From CPC320 sp002336405 (GTDB lineage: Bacteria; Pseudomonadota; Alphaproteobacteria; Rhodobacterales; Rhodobacteraceae), in contig CASIAN010000009.1 of NCBI GenBank assembly GCA_949372595.1, positions 90,148 through 154,147 on the forward strand: a DNA stretch of 64,000 bases, given 5' to 3'. Positions 1 to 9,525 of this stretch are shown here, in pieces. The position numbers were made by a program, and so were the translations under genes. Below the pieces are notes generated by a model. That model did not search any database, was not told the DNA's origin, and saw nothing but the letters and a program-made list of their open reading frames with translations. Every line of letters starts with the position of its first letter. The stretch's first letter is position 1.

Positions 1-325
1 ACAGTGCGCTGGCAGCGCCTGATTGCACCAGATGAACGGCGCGCGAAATAATGTTGATGATGGTTTGTGCATTGCGCGGGTTGGGGTTGCCGGGCATGGC
101 CAGTTCCGGGAATGGGTGTGCAAGGACGGGCAAGCCCTGTCTGGCGGCGTCGGGGGCCTCGCTTGGATCGTCGATCGTGACATAGGCGCTGCCCTTGGGC
201 AGGTGTCGGGGATCACCGATCCAGAAAAATGCCGGCTGTGTACCCAGTTTTTGCCAAGCCTTTACGCTAAGTTCTGGCCCGATCCCAGAGGGATCGCCAC
301 ACGTCAGGGCGATAGGTAAAGTCAT
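1..325 (-). CDS. pdxA: 4-hydroxythreonine-4-phosphate dehydrogenase, N-terminal part (runs off window)
   Basis: PdxA oxidises 4-phosphohydroxy-L-threonine in the cytoplasmic pyridoxal 5'-phosphate pathway. Read from ATG at 325 down to base 1, the frame is open and begins MTLPIALTCGDPSGIGPELS; the GDPSGIGPE block at residues 10-18 is typical of PdxA N-termini. About 108 of roughly 330 residues are present, so the zinc-ligand histidines lie outside. The start overlaps the surA stop as ATGA (322-325), which points to translational coupling and co-transcription with the LPS-export genes, an order common in alphaproteobacteria. Confidence 0.93.
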   Translation of the reverse strand, partial: MTLPIALTCGDPSGIGPELSVKAWQKLGTQPAFFWIGDPRHLPKGSAYVTIDDPSEAPDAARQGLPVLAHPFPELAMPGNPNPRNAQTIINIISRAVHLVQSGAASAL

Positions 326-1548
326 TGTTCGGCGATATAGGCAGAACTGCGTAAACTCTGCAGATACTGATCGGCATAAGAAGACAGGCGTTGCATTTGT
401 AAGCCCCGCATCACGTCTTGACGAGACAGGTCTTCAATGGTCTCAGCCAAACGACCACACAGCATGACAAGCAACACACTGCCATCGTTGGGGTCGGGCG
501 CTGCAAGCATCATTTCATTCTCGTCAAGCTTGGCGAGTTGCAGGGACAAGCGCGCTGGGATGTCTGCAGGAGCTTTTGAATGCCGTTGCAGGCGATCTTC
601 GGGTTGGCCCTTGGCAATACCATACAGATCGTCACAGGTATCGGTAAGCGCTGCGACCTGCTTGGCTTGTTGCAGCGTCTCTTCTGGAGTTTCGGTCAGT
701 ATGCGGTACGTCATATAGTCCACCACAGCAATCAATGGTGTGCGGTAGCTTGTCTCTTCGATATCGCGCAACTGAAATAAGGCCACACCGCCGTCGAGGG
801 GTATGGGTTCTGTAACCTGACCTGGTGTCAAAGACACAATCAAAGACTGCAGCATCGGTGGCAATTTGTTCACCTCGGTCCAGTCGAGCCTGCCGCCAAT
901 ATCTCTGGTCTCGGCTACTGAATAGCGTTCTGCAGCATCTGCAAATTCGTTGAGCGAGGTAAGTTTTGCAAACAGTTGCGCCCGTGCAGTGACCTGCTCA
1001 TAGGTGTCTTCCGAGATTGGCATGATCAATTCGGAAAGCAGGACCCGCATCGCGCTTCCCTCAAGCCGCGCCTGATAGGCGCGATCAACCTCGGCCTCGG
1101 TGATTTGGACCCTTGGGGCGAATAATTGCTGTATCAGCATACCCCAAATCAGGTTTGATTTTATAAAATCTTCGTAACTTTGCCGATCAACCCCTGCTTG
1201 GCTCAGTATGGTAACGAAGTCTTCTAACGACAGATTTCCACTTGCGGCAAATTCTGTCATGCTTTGTTCTAATTTGCCGTCAGATAGTTTTAAGTTCATC
1301 CCCGCGGCGAGACTGTTCTTGAGGCGGTCATCAATCAATTGATCCCGCGCCGCTTGGCGAAGGTCGCCCGAAGTTTGAATGACCTGCAAAAACCGGATAC
1401 GTTGATCCAACTCATATTGCGTTATGACTGATTGATTCACGCGCAAAACCGCAGAAACAGCGCTTTGCGATTTTGCAAGATCCGGCAGGCAAAGGGGTAT
1501 GCAAAGCATCGCGAACAAAAGCGGGCGGAGGCGCATCATGGGGTTCAT
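322..1548 (-). CDS. surA: SurA-type periplasmic peptidyl-prolyl isomerase/chaperone
   Basis: A periplasmic chaperone for outer-membrane proteins. The 408-residue product starts with a Sec signal peptide (about residues 1-28), followed by a SurA N-terminal region (about 30-150) and one parvulin-like domain (about 170-275, with blocks such as ERYSVAETRDIGGRLDW). E. coli SurA has two parvulin domains; a single one is usual in this group. ATG 1548 is preferred over an in-frame upstream start at 1617 because AGGAGC lies just upstream and the signal peptide begins there. It follows lptD by one base and overlaps pdxA, forming the end of the outer-membrane biogenesis operon. Confidence 0.9.
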   Translation of the reverse strand: MNPMMRLRPLLFAMLCIPLCLPDLAKSQSAVSAVLRVNQSVITQYELDQRIRFLQVIQTSGDLRQAARDQLIDDRLKNSLAAGMNLKLSDGKLEQSMTEFAASGNLSLEDFVTILSQAGVDRQSYEDFIKSNLIWGMLIQQLFAPRVQITEAEVDRAYQARLEGSAMRVLLSELIMPISEDTYEQVTARAQLFAKLTSLNEFADAAERYSVAETRDIGGRLDWTEVNKLPPMLQSLIVSLTPGQVTEPIPLDGGVALFQLRDIEETSYRTPLIAVVDYMTYRILTETPEETLQQAKQVAALTDTCDDLYGIAKGQPEDRLQRHSKAPADIPARLSLQLAKLDENEMMLAAPDPNDGSVLLVMLCGRLAETIEDLSRQDVMRGLQMQRLSSYADQYLQSLRSSAYIAEQ

Positions 1549-1549
1549 A

Positions 1550-3694
1550 TTAATTGCTCCTGCAGGTTCTTGTATACTTAGTGTCACTGCCACTAAATCC
1601 AAAGCCACGCAAGTCAACGCCCAAAGCTAGGTCTGTCGAAGGGGTCAGGTTGGTTGACGAGGCGAAGCGTCTGGATATTTCAAATCGGGCCTGCACACAT
1701 TCATTTTCGTACGTCAGGCTCAAGCCGGCCGTCGCGGTGCGGTCTGCAGAGAGATCATAGCGAATATTGCCTTCGCTATGCCAGTGATCTGACAAGTAAT
1801 ATCCGGTGTTGAGGCTCCATTCGGAGAGTGTTCTGCCGCGATTTTCGTCAGAATCGTTTGGCAATGAGATATAGCTGGTCCAAATGCGTCCTCGGTTGCG
1901 CTGCCAAGTTGCGTTGGCTTCGATTTTGTCGACATTGGCTTTCGTCTCCATCAGCCCGCGTACCAAGAAGATCAGCCCTGTGTCATTTTTAATTTGCCCT
2001 GCGACTAGGATATCTGAATAGCGGGAGTTTAACCCCGATGTGGCAGAAAAACCGGAGGCGCTCTCTTTTGTGCCGCGAATGATCTGTCCCAAAACCAGCC
2101 CGGATGCCCAGCCTCTGGGATCGTTGTGCAGCCAGCGCATGCCTATTGCAGCACGGCTGTCGCGCTCGCGTTGATCAGGGGCGGTAAACCGGCTGAGACT
2201 TAGTAAATTGCCTTCGTCAAACTCGCTCAGTGTGCTTTCATCGATCCGTATGTTGGGTTGTCTATTGCCGCTCCAGCCCAGCTGTAAAACTGGTTCAAAC
2301 AGCTCATAGGCTTTAGTAGCTGTTATTTTTTTCAGTGGCCATCTCATATCGATTGCAACCTCAGGGTTTGCTTTTGCAATCGTCTTATTAAAGGCGCTGT
2401 CTTGGGCATAGGTATACGCATCAAAATTAAGGCGCCCAACGACCCCCATCCGCAGGCCGCGCGGCAATGTCCATCTGCGGCGCCATGACAGCTCAGCGTG
2501 GGCGCGGGTCACATCACGCCCGATAATATCGGTTTTTGATGCCCGAATATGGGTGTGCGCTTCGAGCAATAGTCGGGCTTCGCCACCGGCCTGGGACTGA
2601 AAGAACCGCCGTTCTTCCGTCAGGTCCAAGATGAATCTGGGCAGGCTTGCGTTATCTTCTGTGGGTCTCAGGCTGTCGTAATTGAGCAATTCTGCTGAGA
2701 AGTATTTATTTTTGCGGGTGCGCTCAACTGAGACTGAGCTGTCAAGCCGATCCTTTGGTGACACCGTGTAATCGGATAAATATGCTTCGTCCATTACGGC
2801 TTCGATATCGAAAGACAGTTTGTAATCGCGCTTAAGATTGAACGTCCCATCGCCAAAAATATAGCCTCTGGCTTTATTTTTCACTAAAGTGTCCGAGGTT
2901 AGGGCACCGGTCATGTTAACATCGCCATTATGAAATTTCTGCCGGTAGCGAAACTCCATCGTTTTTGTTTTAGACGTAATATGGGGTGTGAGTGTCAGGT
3001 CTTTGTGATCCCCCATTGGGATGAAATAGGGCAACTTAAATCCATAACCCACCAGAGTGTTGGATTTTCCGCGAGGCAACAGAAACCCGCGCGCCCGCTT
3101 TAATGTCGGGTCGGGCATGCGCAACCGTGGCAGGTATAAAACTGGGATACCACCAAATCGAAGCTGTGCGTCGGTGAAATATAATTGTTTTGTTTCAGTG
3201 TCGTGAACCACCCGTCTGGCCCTAATCTGCCATAAAGGCACACCATTTTCGGTACAGATTTGGCATGATGACGCGGTGGCGTTATCCATCTGTGTGTAGC
3301 GGCCTGAGACCCGTTTGATCTGGCGTGTTGCCAGTTGTAGTTGTTGCGCCAAGACAATGCGGGCGCTGTACAACAGCCCATTTTGCAGGTTGGTATCCAA
3401 TACAGCTTGATCGGCAACGATAATGATGTCATCGCCGTCCTCTAACCTTATTGGCCCATCGATTGTTAAATCGTCTGTCTGTCTGTCATAGGTTATTCGT
3501 TTCGCGCGCAGTATACGGCTGTCAAAGACAACAAATACATTGCCCTCTGCCACCAGTTTCGATTGTGGGGTCACCGTGATTGTGTCTGCAACCAGTGAGG
3601 CCAAAGACACGGAGGCCGGTGTTTCCGAGGCGCGGGCAGCGGTGCTAAGGCATAGCAGACAAATCACTGCCAAAGAGCCTATAAAAACACGCAT
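1550..3694 (-). CDS. lptD: LPS-assembly outer-membrane protein LptD
   Basis: LptD is the outer-membrane beta-barrel that inserts lipopolysaccharide into the outer leaflet. The 714-residue product has a cleavable signal peptide (residues 1-23, ending in ARA), a periplasmic OstA/LptA-like jellyroll (about 35-150) and a long barrel rich in alternating aromatic strands. Cysteines occur in a CQIC pair after the jellyroll and near the C-terminus (NEC and RTC), which fits the inter-domain disulfides known for LptD. The ATG at 3694 shares one base with the lptG stop (TGATG). An in-frame extension to 4030 is rejected because it would cover lptG and bury the signal peptide. Confidence 0.92.
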   Translation of the reverse strand: MRVFIGSLAVICLLCLSTAARASETPASVSLASLVADTITVTPQSKLVAEGNVFVVFDSRILRAKRITYDRQTDDLTIDGPIRLEDGDDIIIVADQAVLDTNLQNGLLYSARIVLAQQLQLATRQIKRVSGRYTQMDNATASSCQICTENGVPLWQIRARRVVHDTETKQLYFTDAQLRFGGIPVLYLPRLRMPDPTLKRARGFLLPRGKSNTLVGYGFKLPYFIPMGDHKDLTLTPHITSKTKTMEFRYRQKFHNGDVNMTGALTSDTLVKNKARGYIFGDGTFNLKRDYKLSFDIEAVMDEAYLSDYTVSPKDRLDSSVSVERTRKNKYFSAELLNYDSLRPTEDNASLPRFILDLTEERRFFQSQAGGEARLLLEAHTHIRASKTDIIGRDVTRAHAELSWRRRWTLPRGLRMGVVGRLNFDAYTYAQDSAFNKTIAKANPEVAIDMRWPLKKITATKAYELFEPVLQLGWSGNRQPNIRIDESTLSEFDEGNLLSLSRFTAPDQRERDSRAAIGMRWLHNDPRGWASGLVLGQIIRGTKESASGFSATSGLNSRYSDILVAGQIKNDTGLIFLVRGLMETKANVDKIEANATWQRNRGRIWTSYISLPNDSDENRGRTLSEWSLNTGYYLSDHWHSEGNIRYDLSADRTATAGLSLTYENECVQARFEISRRFASSTNLTPSTDLALGVDLRGFGFSGSDTKYTRTCRSN

Positions 3695-4788
3695 CAGCCA
3701 TCCTCCATATGCAAAATTAGGCCAAAAGCCAAAAAAACTGACGCAAAGGGTGGCGCCCAAGCTGCTAGCATTGGTTCCAACTGGCCGTTTTCTCCTAAAA
3801 TCTGTGCAAGATTTCGAACGTAATAAAGGCCAAAGCCGATTAATACCGCCATCAACACTGCAAGGCCGGTGCGCCCATGGCGGTTGTGACGCATGGTAAA
3901 CGCAGCCCCTACCAACACCATTGCCATCAAAAACAAAGGTCTTGCCAGTTCCATATGAAACCAGACCGTGTGACGGCGTGATGAAAAGCCGGCTTGGTTT
4001 AACCGTGCGATAAAGCCGGGCAATTCCCAAATTGACACTGTCGAGGGTTTGCCAAAACTGTCTCGAATACTATCCTGCGTCAGGGTCGAGGGTACCTGTA
4101 GCCGGTCAAAATGCACGGACTGCTCTTCGGGGTTTTGGCCTGGAATTAAGCTCCAGCTCTTGGCATTTTCTAACACCCAAGCGCCTTTTTCCAACCGGGC
4201 GCTTTGTGCCAGCACGCGCCGAATTGGCCCTTCGTCCTGCGCATATGTGATAAAGTTAACGTCATACAAGATTGTAGCGTCGCTGTTGGCCCGTGAGGCT
4301 TGGATGACGGTCTGGCCGGTTTCACCGCCCTGGCGCAACCACAGGCCTTCGCCCCGAATTGAAACCGTTGACACACCGTTATTGCGATAGGTCTCGCGCA
4401 GATCCTGAGAGCGCTTTGAGGTAGTTGCAACGATGGGATTACAAATTGCCACGGCAAAGATTCCCAACGCAAAGGCCACCAGAACCGGAGCCATAAGGCT
4501 GTAGACTGCCGATCTGCCGCTGGCGCGGGTGACGATCAACTCACTGCTGCGTGACAGCGACATAAACAGTAAAATTGTGGCGAGAATGACAATCAGTGGC
4601 AGCATGATGTAAAGCGCGCTGGGCGCATTCAAAAGGCTGAGCCAAAGCACATCCTGAAAGGGGACCTCGCGGCCAAATCGGCGCAGTTGATCAATCAGGT
4701 CTAGCATTGCTAGAAAGCAAAAAAACATACCGAATACGGCCGCTAATGTGGTGGCAAATCTCTGGGCAAAGTAGATGTGCAGCATCAT
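3694..4788 (-). CDS. lptG: LPS export ABC permease LptG
   Basis: LptG is one of the two inner-membrane subunits that, with LptF and LptB, extract LPS and pass it to the LptC/A/D bridge. The 364-residue product has the YjgP/YjgQ architecture: two N-terminal membrane segments (about 12-35 and 55-80), one at about 100-120, a periplasmic jellyroll-like domain (about 125-265) and three C-terminal segments. The start at 4788 (MMLHIYFAQRF) overlaps the lptF stop as ATGA. It sits between lptF and lptD in a tightly packed operon. LptF and LptG are paralogues; the assignment rests on order and on the N-terminal sequence. Confidence 0.88.
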   Translation of the reverse strand: MMLHIYFAQRFATTLAAVFGMFFCFLAMLDLIDQLRRFGREVPFQDVLWLSLLNAPSALYIMLPLIVILATILLFMSLSRSSELIVTRASGRSAVYSLMAPVLVAFALGIFAVAICNPIVATTSKRSQDLRETYRNNGVSTVSIRGEGLWLRQGGETGQTVIQASRANSDATILYDVNFITYAQDEGPIRRVLAQSARLEKGAWVLENAKSWSLIPGQNPEEQSVHFDRLQVPSTLTQDSIRDSFGKPSTVSIWELPGFIARLNQAGFSSRRHTVWFHMELARPLFLMAMVLVGAAFTMRHNRHGRTGLAVLMAVLIGFGLYYVRNLAQILGENGQLEPMLAAWAPPFASVFLAFGLILHMEDG

Positions 4789-5909
4789 CGGTGTGCGGCC
4801 TTTGCAACGCGCCGAAACGGCGGATGTGCCACATAGCTCAAACACCCCAGAGTGAGTAGAAAGCCCACAAGGGTCGGCGCATAGATGAGGGGCCAAAGGT
4901 TTGGATTGGCCCGTACAGGATCAATCATCACGCTTTCGGTAAGTTTGATTAAAACTAAAAGTGCAATTGCAAAAACGATCTGTCGGCCGATACCAAATCT
5001 GCTGAAACCCGCAGTCAGCAGAGTAGCGAACCCGATCAGTGCCGCAACTAGGCACAGTAGGGGTTGTTGAAACCGTCCATGGACTTCTTGCAGGACACGT
5101 CCAAGTGAGACATTGGTTTGTTCGGCGATTTGGTCTGGCCAACGCAGTAATTCTCCAGTTGGGATTTGTTTGATATTTCGGGTTTTGTCAGTGCGCGTTT
5201 TAATCAATGCGCTGATGTCATATGACAAATCATCAAAGCTGGTGGTAGACAACAATTGGTTCTCAGTTGAAAGCACTTGAACGAGGCCATTCACCATCGC
5301 CAGTTTCGTGCCCAGCGTGTCCCGCATCAGGTAGGCGGTTTTGGCCGTGTAGATATTTGACACTTCGGGGTTGCGCTGATCTGATACGAAAATATCGCTG
5401 AGACGGCCATCGTCAGAAATGTCGCGAATATAGAGCGTGATGCCCTTTGCCGGATGCAGGAATGTTCCGGGTCGTAAAAGCCGGGCATAGAGGTCTTTGG
5501 CGATGTCCGTCTCGCGGTCTCGCAATTGCTGCAGGCTTACCGGCACAAGTGTGTGGGTCATAAGGGACATCATGGTTGCAGTTATCACTCCAAACACTAA
5601 GACCGGCCAGGCCAATCTCCAGGGCGAAAATCCTGTGGCCTGCATGACTGTCAGTTCGCTTTCTGACGCCAACCGGTTGGTGACGTAAACCGCAGCCCCG
5701 AAAGCCGCGATGGGCAACACGCTACGGACTACGTTTGGAAGGGTGAGTACAGTAAACTCCAGAACCACGGCTGCTGAGTGCCCGTCAGAAATCAGACGGT
5801 CAAAGACTTTAACAGTGTTGTTCACCCAATACACTGATACCAATACCAAAGCAAAAAAGCCAAACATCACCATCAGTTGCGACAGGATGTATCTGTCGAA
5901 TTTGCGCAC
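4785..5909 (-). CDS. lptF: LPS export ABC permease LptF
   Basis: Partner permease of LptG in the LPS transporter. The 374-residue protein starts VRKFDRYILSQL and shows the same six-segment YjgP/YjgQ fold with a central periplasmic domain (about 115-260). GTG at 5909 is chosen because GGAGG stands six bases upstream; an in-frame ATG at 5948 lacks such a site and would add 13 atypical residues. This is the first gene of the operon lptF-lptG-lptD-surA-pdxA. It is divergent from pepA, with the shared promoter region at 5910-6037. Confidence 0.9.
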   Translation of the reverse strand: MRKFDRYILSQLMVMFGFFALVLVSVYWVNNTVKVFDRLISDGHSAAVVLEFTVLTLPNVVRSVLPIAAFGAAVYVTNRLASESELTVMQATGFSPWRLAWPVLVFGVITATMMSLMTHTLVPVSLQQLRDRETDIAKDLYARLLRPGTFLHPAKGITLYIRDISDDGRLSDIFVSDQRNPEVSNIYTAKTAYLMRDTLGTKLAMVNGLVQVLSTENQLLSTTSFDDLSYDISALIKTRTDKTRNIKQIPTGELLRWPDQIAEQTNVSLGRVLQEVHGRFQQPLLCLVAALIGFATLLTAGFSRFGIGRQIVFAIALLVLIKLTESVMIDPVRANPNLWPLIYAPTLVGFLLTLGCLSYVAHPPFRRVAKAAHR

Positions 5910-6037
5910 GATGGACCTCCAAACACGGTAATCTTGGTTTGGACACATTATCGGAATTGAATCAAAGGTAAAACTGCTATCTACTCAAATGCTAAGGCTC
6001 TTTGCGAGTTATTTTCATTTTGAACAGGACCGAACCG

Positions 6038-7513
6038 ATGACACAGCCCTCCGAGATTACTTTTTTGGCCAATGACCTCGATCAAATTGCCACCTTCGAA
6101 GGCCGAATAGCGGTTTTTCTATCGGGCGCGGACGGTTTGGATCTGGCCGCACGCCGGGCCAACCGGTTGAGCCAAGGGGCAATAGACCGTTTTGCCCAAT
6201 CCAAAACATTTGACGAGATGAAGCCTGGTCAGGTTTTTAGCTTGAATTTCCCATCTGGTATGGCGGCTGAGGCGCTTGATATTGTGAAATTGCCCCGTCG
6301 TCCCGAGTGTGAGCCTGCGCGCGCTGCGGGGGTTGCGTTGGGTAAAATACGCGGAAGCCAAGCGGTTTTAGTCCTCGCAGGCAATAATCCCAAAACTTCT
6401 GATATTGCTTTGGGGATCATGCTGCGGGGTTATAATTTCAACGATCATAAAACAGCCACTGATTCGGATTTCGACGTTGCCGCCACTTATGTAATGGTCA
6501 GCAATACCGAAGAGCAGGAGGCGGCGTTCCATGCGGTGCGCGCGGTGGCCGAGGCGGTGTTTTTTACCCGTGATCTGGTCACTGAACCGGCCAATGTTTT
6601 GACCACGACTGAATTTGCGGATCGGCTGGTGGCGCTGGGCGATTTGGGCCTTAAAGTCGAAGTGCTGGAAGAGGATAAATTAGCCGAATTGGGCATGGGG
6701 TCTTTGCTCTGCGTGGGTCAGGGCAGTGCCAGCCCGTCTAAAGTGGTTGTTATGAAATGGGACGGCGGTATTGAGGGCGCATCCCCACTGGCGTTGGTTG
6801 GCAAGGGTGTGGTGTTTGACACCGGTGGCATTTCGTTAAAGCCGGCCGGTGGCATGGAAGACATGACAATGGACATGGGCGGCGCTGGCGTCGTGGCCGG
6901 GGTGATGCAGGCGCTTGCGGCGCGCAAAGCCAAGGCCAATGTGGTTGGCCTGGTCGGTCTGGTTGAAAACATGCCCTCCAGTACGGCGACCCGCCCGGGA
7001 GATGTGGTGCGGTCGATGAAGGGCGATACCATCGAGGTGATCAATACCGATGCCGAGGGTCGTTTGGTGTTGGCTGATGTGCTGTGGTACGCTCAGACCC
7101 GTTTTGCGCCGGTTGCGGTCATCGATCTGGCGACCTTAACAGGGGCTGCGATCGTGGCTTTGGGTCATGAGAACGCAGCGGTGTTTTCCAACGATGATAC
7201 GCTGTGCCAAAACTTTCTTGACGCGGCCGCTTCTGAAGGCGAGGGCGCTTGGCGGATGCCTTTGGGCAGAGCCTATGACAAGTTGATCAAATCGCCGATT
7301 GCCGATATGAAAAACACAGGGGGCCGACCGGCCGGATCGGTCACGGCAGCGCAGTTCTTGCAGCGCTTTGTTAGATCTGAGACGCCTTGGATACATCTCG
7401 ATATTGCTGGCGTGGCGTATATTAAATCCGAGAGCACCTATTCACCCAAAGGTGCAACGGGTTGGGGTGTAATGTCACTGAACCGGTTGATTGCCGATAG
7501 ATTCGAGGTCTAA
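6038..7513 (+). CDS. pepA: Leucyl aminopeptidase (M17)
   Basis: A cytosolic metallo-aminopeptidase releasing N-terminal amino acids; E. coli PepA also binds DNA. The 491-residue product matches the usual length of about 500. The M17 metal site is visible: GKGVVFDTGG from residue 255 (Lys256 and Asp261), a downstream MDMGGAG block, and the signature NTDAEGRL from residue 336. ATG 6038 is chosen over a start at 6002 because the family N-terminus begins there. It is divergent from lptF and overlaps holC (TAATG), an order widely seen in alphaproteobacteria. Confidence 0.96.
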   Translation: MTQPSEITFLANDLDQIATFEGRIAVFLSGADGLDLAARRANRLSQGAIDRFAQSKTFDEMKPGQVFSLNFPSGMAAEALDIVKLPRRPECEPARAAGVALGKIRGSQAVLVLAGNNPKTSDIALGIMLRGYNFNDHKTATDSDFDVAATYVMVSNTEEQEAAFHAVRAVAEAVFFTRDLVTEPANVLTTTEFADRLVALGDLGLKVEVLEEDKLAELGMGSLLCVGQGSASPSKVVVMKWDGGIEGASPLALVGKGVVFDTGGISLKPAGGMEDMTMDMGGAGVVAGVMQALAARKAKANVVGLVGLVENMPSSTATRPGDVVRSMKGDTIEVINTDAEGRLVLADVLWYAQTRFAPVAVIDLATLTGAAIVALGHENAAVFSNDDTLCQNFLDAAASEGEGAWRMPLGRAYDKLIKSPIADMKNTGGRPAGSVTAAQFLQRFVRSETPWIHLDIAGVAYIKSESTYSPKGATGWGVMSLNRLIADRFEV

Positions 7514-7971
7514 TGGGTGCGGCGTTCTTCTATCATCTGACGCGTACACCGCTTGAAAATACGCTGTCGATGCTGTTGGGCAAGTCGTTGGCCGCCGGTT
7601 GGCGGGTTGCGGTGCGCGGGTGCGCGGCCGAACGGATGGTCTGGCTGGACCATCAATTGTGGCAGGGGGCCAGTGATGATTTCTTGCCACACGGGCTGGC
7701 CGGAGGGGTGCATGATGCGGCGCAGCCGGTTTTGCTGACCACGACCAAAGATATGGCGAACGCGGCGTCTTGTTTAATGGCGGTTGATGGGGCCGACGTT
7801 GCCCCGGAGGAAGTGCAGCGCTTAGAGCGGGTCTGCGTCTTGTTCGACGGTAATTCAGCGACCTCTCTGGATGCCGCACGCGGACAATGGAAAGCTTTGA
7901 CTGACGCGGGCTGTTCGGCTCAATACTGGTCAGAGGCATCCGGCCGGTGGGAAAAGAAGGCCGAAAAATAA
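7513..7971 (+). CDS. holC: DNA polymerase III chi subunit
   Basis: Chi links the clamp loader to single-stranded DNA-binding protein at the replication fork. The 152-residue product begins FFYHLTRTPLENTLSMLLGKSL and carries LWQGASDDFLPHG, both typical of HolC. Its ATG overlaps the pepA stop (TAATG), so it is translationally coupled to pepA. It ends four bases before the converging protease gene, leaving no room for a separate terminator. Confidence 0.88.
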   Translation: MGAAFFYHLTRTPLENTLSMLLGKSLAAGWRVAVRGCAAERMVWLDHQLWQGASDDFLPHGLAGGVHDAAQPVLLTTTKDMANAASCLMAVDGADVAPEEVQRLERVCVLFDGNSATSLDAARGQWKALTDAGCSAQYWSEASGRWEKKAEK

Positions 7972-7975
7972 TGGG

Positions 7976-8566
7976 TTAGCGGGTTAAAATCATCTGATCT
8001 CGCTTGATTTCGATGCTCGAAAATAGGTTGAGGTAACTCATCCCAAGCAGCGATTGCCGCAATTCTCCGCCGTTGACCACGGCTTGAATATTTTGTGCGC
8101 TTACCGCGCCAATGGTGATTGTATCCAGCTGTACGGGCGCCATGCGCACGGTGCCATTGGCGGTTTGTGCCTGCATCCAGTAATTCAGTTCAGCGTCTTT
8201 GAAACCAAGTTTTTTGGCGTCTTGCTGGCTTAGAACAATTTGGCTTGCACCGGTATCAACCAGAAATACCAGCGTGTGACCGTTGACCTCAAGGCTCAGA
8301 TGATAATGTCCGTCAGCTTGTTTGGGGATGATAATTTTATCGCCCTCGACCAGTCCAGTGCCTAACGTGGCTCCGGGCGGTTGGGTCTTGCGAATGTCTT
8401 GCCACATGCCAATCGCCGCGATCATCGCAACAAAAATGAACAGCCAGACACCTGCCTGCTTGGCCATTTTTCCAAGTTCGCCCCGACGGGTCATCAGCAC
8501 AGAGCCAACAATTACCGCGATCAGGATGCCCAAGTACGTCAACCTTGCATAATCAGGCCCCCCCAT
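7976..8566 (-). CDS. Membrane-anchored retropepsin-like aspartic protease (clan AA)
   Basis: The 196-residue protein has two N-terminal membrane segments (about 8-24 and 40-55) and then a single retropepsin-like domain. The catalytic motif VDTGASQIVLS lies at residues 103-113 (Asp104). The second hallmark, a hydrophobic strand followed by LGMSYLNLFS, is near residue 175. This is the architecture of the TIGR02281 type of clan AA protease common in Rhodobacterales, which presumably acts as a homodimer. The substrate is unknown. It follows the MarC-family gene by three bases and is probably co-transcribed with it. Confidence 0.85.
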   Translation of the reverse strand: MGGPDYARLTYLGILIAVIVGSVLMTRRGELGKMAKQAGVWLFIFVAMIAAIGMWQDIRKTQPPGATLGTGLVEGDKIIIPKQADGHYHLSLEVNGHTLVFLVDTGASQIVLSQQDAKKLGFKDAELNYWMQAQTANGTVRMAPVQLDTITIGAVSAQNIQAVVNGGELRQSLLGMSYLNLFSSIEIKRDQMILTR

Positions 8567-8569
8567 CGG

Positions 8570-9208
8570 CTAGCCTCCGGGTCGCATGTGTTGGGTGAAT
8601 GTTTCGATGCCATCCATCACAAACTGCACCGCCAACGCTGCCAGCAACATGCCCAATATACGTGTTACCACATTGATCCCGATTTTGCCCAACAGTCGCT
8701 CCAAAAGTGGCCCGATGGCAAACATCACATAAACCAGTATTAGCACGCTCACCATCACCAACGTGACCTGCCCGACACCCAACCCGCCAGGGTGCTTTTC
8801 GGTCAACAGGATCACCGAGGTAATCGCGCCGGGGCCTGCGATCAGTGGGATTGCCAAGGGGAAAACCGAAGGATCCCCTTCGGTGTCATCTTCGCTTTGG
8901 TCTTCACGCCGCTGGCTGCGCCGATTGAACAACATTTCCAGCGCCGTTAAAAATAATAATATGCCCCCCGCAATACGGAAAGCAGGCATTGAGATGCCCA
9001 CGAAGCCCAGCACAGATTCGCCAAGAATCGAGAAAAGAATCAAGACCCCGCCGCCAACCATCACGGCACGCAAAGCAACACTGCGCCGCCGCCGGGCCGA
9101 CATGCCTTGGGTTATGGCGACAAAAAAGGGCGCTAACCCAATGGGGTCAATTATGACAAACAAGGTAACGAAAGACGTCACGAGAAAAGTCGTGTCGAAA
9201 AATGCCAC
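8570..9208 (-). CDS. MarC family integral membrane protein
   Basis: A polytopic inner-membrane protein of the MarC/NAAT family; most members have no proven function, and the old link to multiple antibiotic resistance is not supported. The 212-residue product has about six membrane segments. The conserved motif VIIDPIGLAPFF lies near the N-terminus and PLAIPLIAGPGAIT in the middle. A charged loop rich in Arg, Asp and Glu (about 100-120) separates the two halves. GTG 9208 is preferred over ATG 9253 because AAAGGA precedes it and it gives the family's normal N-terminus and length. Confidence 0.87.
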   Translation of the reverse strand: MAFFDTTFLVTSFVTLFVIIDPIGLAPFFVAITQGMSARRRRSVALRAVMVGGGVLILFSILGESVLGFVGISMPAFRIAGGILLFLTALEMLFNRRSQRREDQSEDDTEGDPSVFPLAIPLIAGPGAITSVILLTEKHPGGLGVGQVTLVMVSVLILVYVMFAIGPLLERLLGKIGINVVTRILGMLLAALAVQFVMDGIETFTQHMRPGG

Positions 9209-9525
9209 GCTGTGGATCCTTTGCAAATATGGTTGACGACGTTCAGATACCAAAAATAAATAAAGTGGTGAAGGGGCGGAGCGGCTAAGGGATAAGCCTT
9301 GAATAGATACCTTGGCTCAAAGCCTATGCGGTACATAGGAGTGGTTCCAATGAAAATCCAGCTGAAATCAATGTTGGGCACGTCTCAGGGTCGTTTTAGT
9401 CGTGGGTAAATACCACAATTGACTGTGAGCCATGCGGCGAAGGCAGACAAGGTTTGGGGGATTTCATTGCATTTTTTTTTAGTATTCTGTTAAAATAAAA
9501 ACGTTTTATTTAAGGATTTGATTTT
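9209..9525. other. Divergent intergenic region between marC-type gene and hxlR-type gene
   Basis: No coding sequence is supported. It should hold the two divergent promoters. The only structure that stands out is an AT-rich palindrome at 9493-9511, listed separately. Confidence 0.6.
9493..9511. promoter_or_regulatory. AT-rich palindrome before the HxlR-type regulator gene
   Basis: A perfect 8-3-8 inverted repeat (AAATAAAA, ACG, TTTTATTT). It ends one base before the AAGGA ribosome-binding site of the gene at 9526. HxlR proteins commonly repress their own gene by binding palindromes near the start, so this is a candidate operator. The role is inferred. Confidence 0.5.

Noticed and set aside
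8763..9236. 157-codon open frame on the plus strand
   Set aside because: It is antisense to the MarC-family gene and rich in Pro, Ser and Arg; a shadow.
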